A stretch of 64,000 nucleotides of DNA from Rhodococcus sp. W8901 (GTDB lineage Bacteria; Actinomycetota; Actinomycetes; Mycobacteriales; Mycobacteriaceae). This document shows, one piece after another, positions 63,788 to 64,000 of this stretch (its first letter is position 1; each line of letters begins with the position of its first letter). The stretch is taken from NCBI RefSeq assembly GCF_013348805.1, contig NZ_CP054690.1, positions 1,674,001 to 1,738,000 on the forward strand, given 5' to 3'. A program made the translations under genes and the position numbers. The notes beneath the pieces were generated by a model that worked only from the letters and a program-made list of their open reading frames with translations, was not told where the DNA came from and did no database searches.

Positions 63788-64000
63788 ATGACCCAGTTCG
63801 ATCGCGCCGAACTCGACGAGATGGTCCAGCGATGGATCGAGGAGAACAAGCGCTGCGAGGCCAACGGCGATTGGAAGCCGTTGGCGCAGATGTACACCGA
63901 GGATGCCACCTACGGCTGGAACTACGGCCCGCAACAGGATTTCATGGCCGTCGGCCGTGACGAGATAAAGGAACTGGCGCTGGGGCAGGAGATGCTCGGA
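63788..64000 (+). CDS. SnoaL/NTF2-like protein (3' end outside window)
   Basis: The first 71 residues (EMVQRWIEENKRCEANGDWK, then AQMYTEDATYGWNYGP) match NTF2-fold small proteins. In the M. tuberculosis order this is Rv0762c, followed by the alcohol dehydrogenase adhB. The open frame runs past the right edge. Confidence 0.75.
   Translation, partial: MTQFDRAELDEMVQRWIEENKRCEANGDWKPLAQMYTEDATYGWNYGPQQDFMAVGRDEIKELALGQEMLG

Overview
The window reads as chromosomal DNA from a GC-rich, mycolic-acid-type actinomycete, most likely Rhodococcus/Prescottella or a close relative. The evidence is the high-GC codon use, frequent GTG starts and ATGA overlaps, a CYP51/CYP123 locus in the gene order known from Mycobacterium tuberculosis, a KstR-like operator, an AurF/FprB pair, and a truncated EspC-like type VII secretion gene. 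No rRNA, tRNA, CRISPR array, transposase or phage gene was seen.

Layout. 0-5.3 kb: MarR regulator (cut by the left edge) and drug-efflux MFS, a frameshifted conserved gene, a methyltransferase, a CD225-type membrane protein and ychF. 5.4-7.8 kb: diiron oxygenase (AurF family) plus ferredoxin-fused FprB-type reductase. 7.8-15.5 kb: a zone of decay. It holds a degraded second copy of an RluA-type pseudouridine synthase gene split by an insertion carrying a secreted GH43-like glycosidase, a truncated EspC-like gene, a frameshifted exported protein, the intact pseudouridine synthase, a MocR pseudogene beside an intact PNPOx-like gene, and an amidinotransferase remnant. Three 49-nt hairpin elements of shared design lie between 12.0 and 15.5 kb. 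15.9-19.8 kb: a sulfonate operon (ssuA-ssuC-ssuB-ssuD) behind a 27-codon cysteine-rich, apparently leaderless leader peptide. 19.8-22.9 kb: ABM-domain protein, AhpD-like protein, rtcB. 22.9-29.7 kb: an ABC importer, PP2C-like protein, EEP-family phosphodiesterase (frameshifted) and LacI regulator in one transcriptional unit, behind three tandem 12-bp palindromes. 29.7-33.3 kb: a 28-codon hydrophobic peptide gene near a perfect 36-bp palindrome, SRPBCC protein, truncated ArsR, SDR, AraC and TauE-like genes. 33.4-39.8 kb: VOC protein, Mug glycosylase, L,D-transpeptidase, ICMT-like protein, class I fumarase, CPBP protease, AlkZ-like protein.

39.8-46.0 kb is a catabolic cluster: TetR, HSL-type esterase, SDR, Baeyer-Villiger monooxygenase and MFS, together suited to oxidising a ketone to an ester and hydrolysing it. 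An epoxide-hydrolase remnant follows. 46.5-49.1 kb holds an NTF2-like protein and an SDR divergent from a LysR regulator, in locally lower GC. 49.6-52.5 kb is an oxalate cassette (CoA transferase plus oxalyl-CoA decarboxylase). 52.7-54.4 kb is a saccharopine-dehydrogenase-like plus TetR operon. 54.4-55.9 kb is a KstD-like flavoprotein with a KstR-type box. 56.0-64.0 kb is the CYP51/CYP123 locus: CMD protein, HIBADH-like, SDR and aldehyde dehydrogenase on one side of a divergent promoter, and TetR, CYP123-like P450, SDR, CYP51, 3Fe-4S ferredoxin and an NTF2-like gene (cut by the right edge) on the other.

Nine genes or gene copies are broken, truncated or remnant. Four of these rest on single-base frameshifts that could be sequencing error. 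The strongest candidates for undescribed biology are the cysteine leader upstream of ssu, the three 49-nt hairpins with compensatory stem changes, the tandem-palindrome-controlled ABC/phosphatase operon, and the 28-residue peptide gene with its nearby palindrome.
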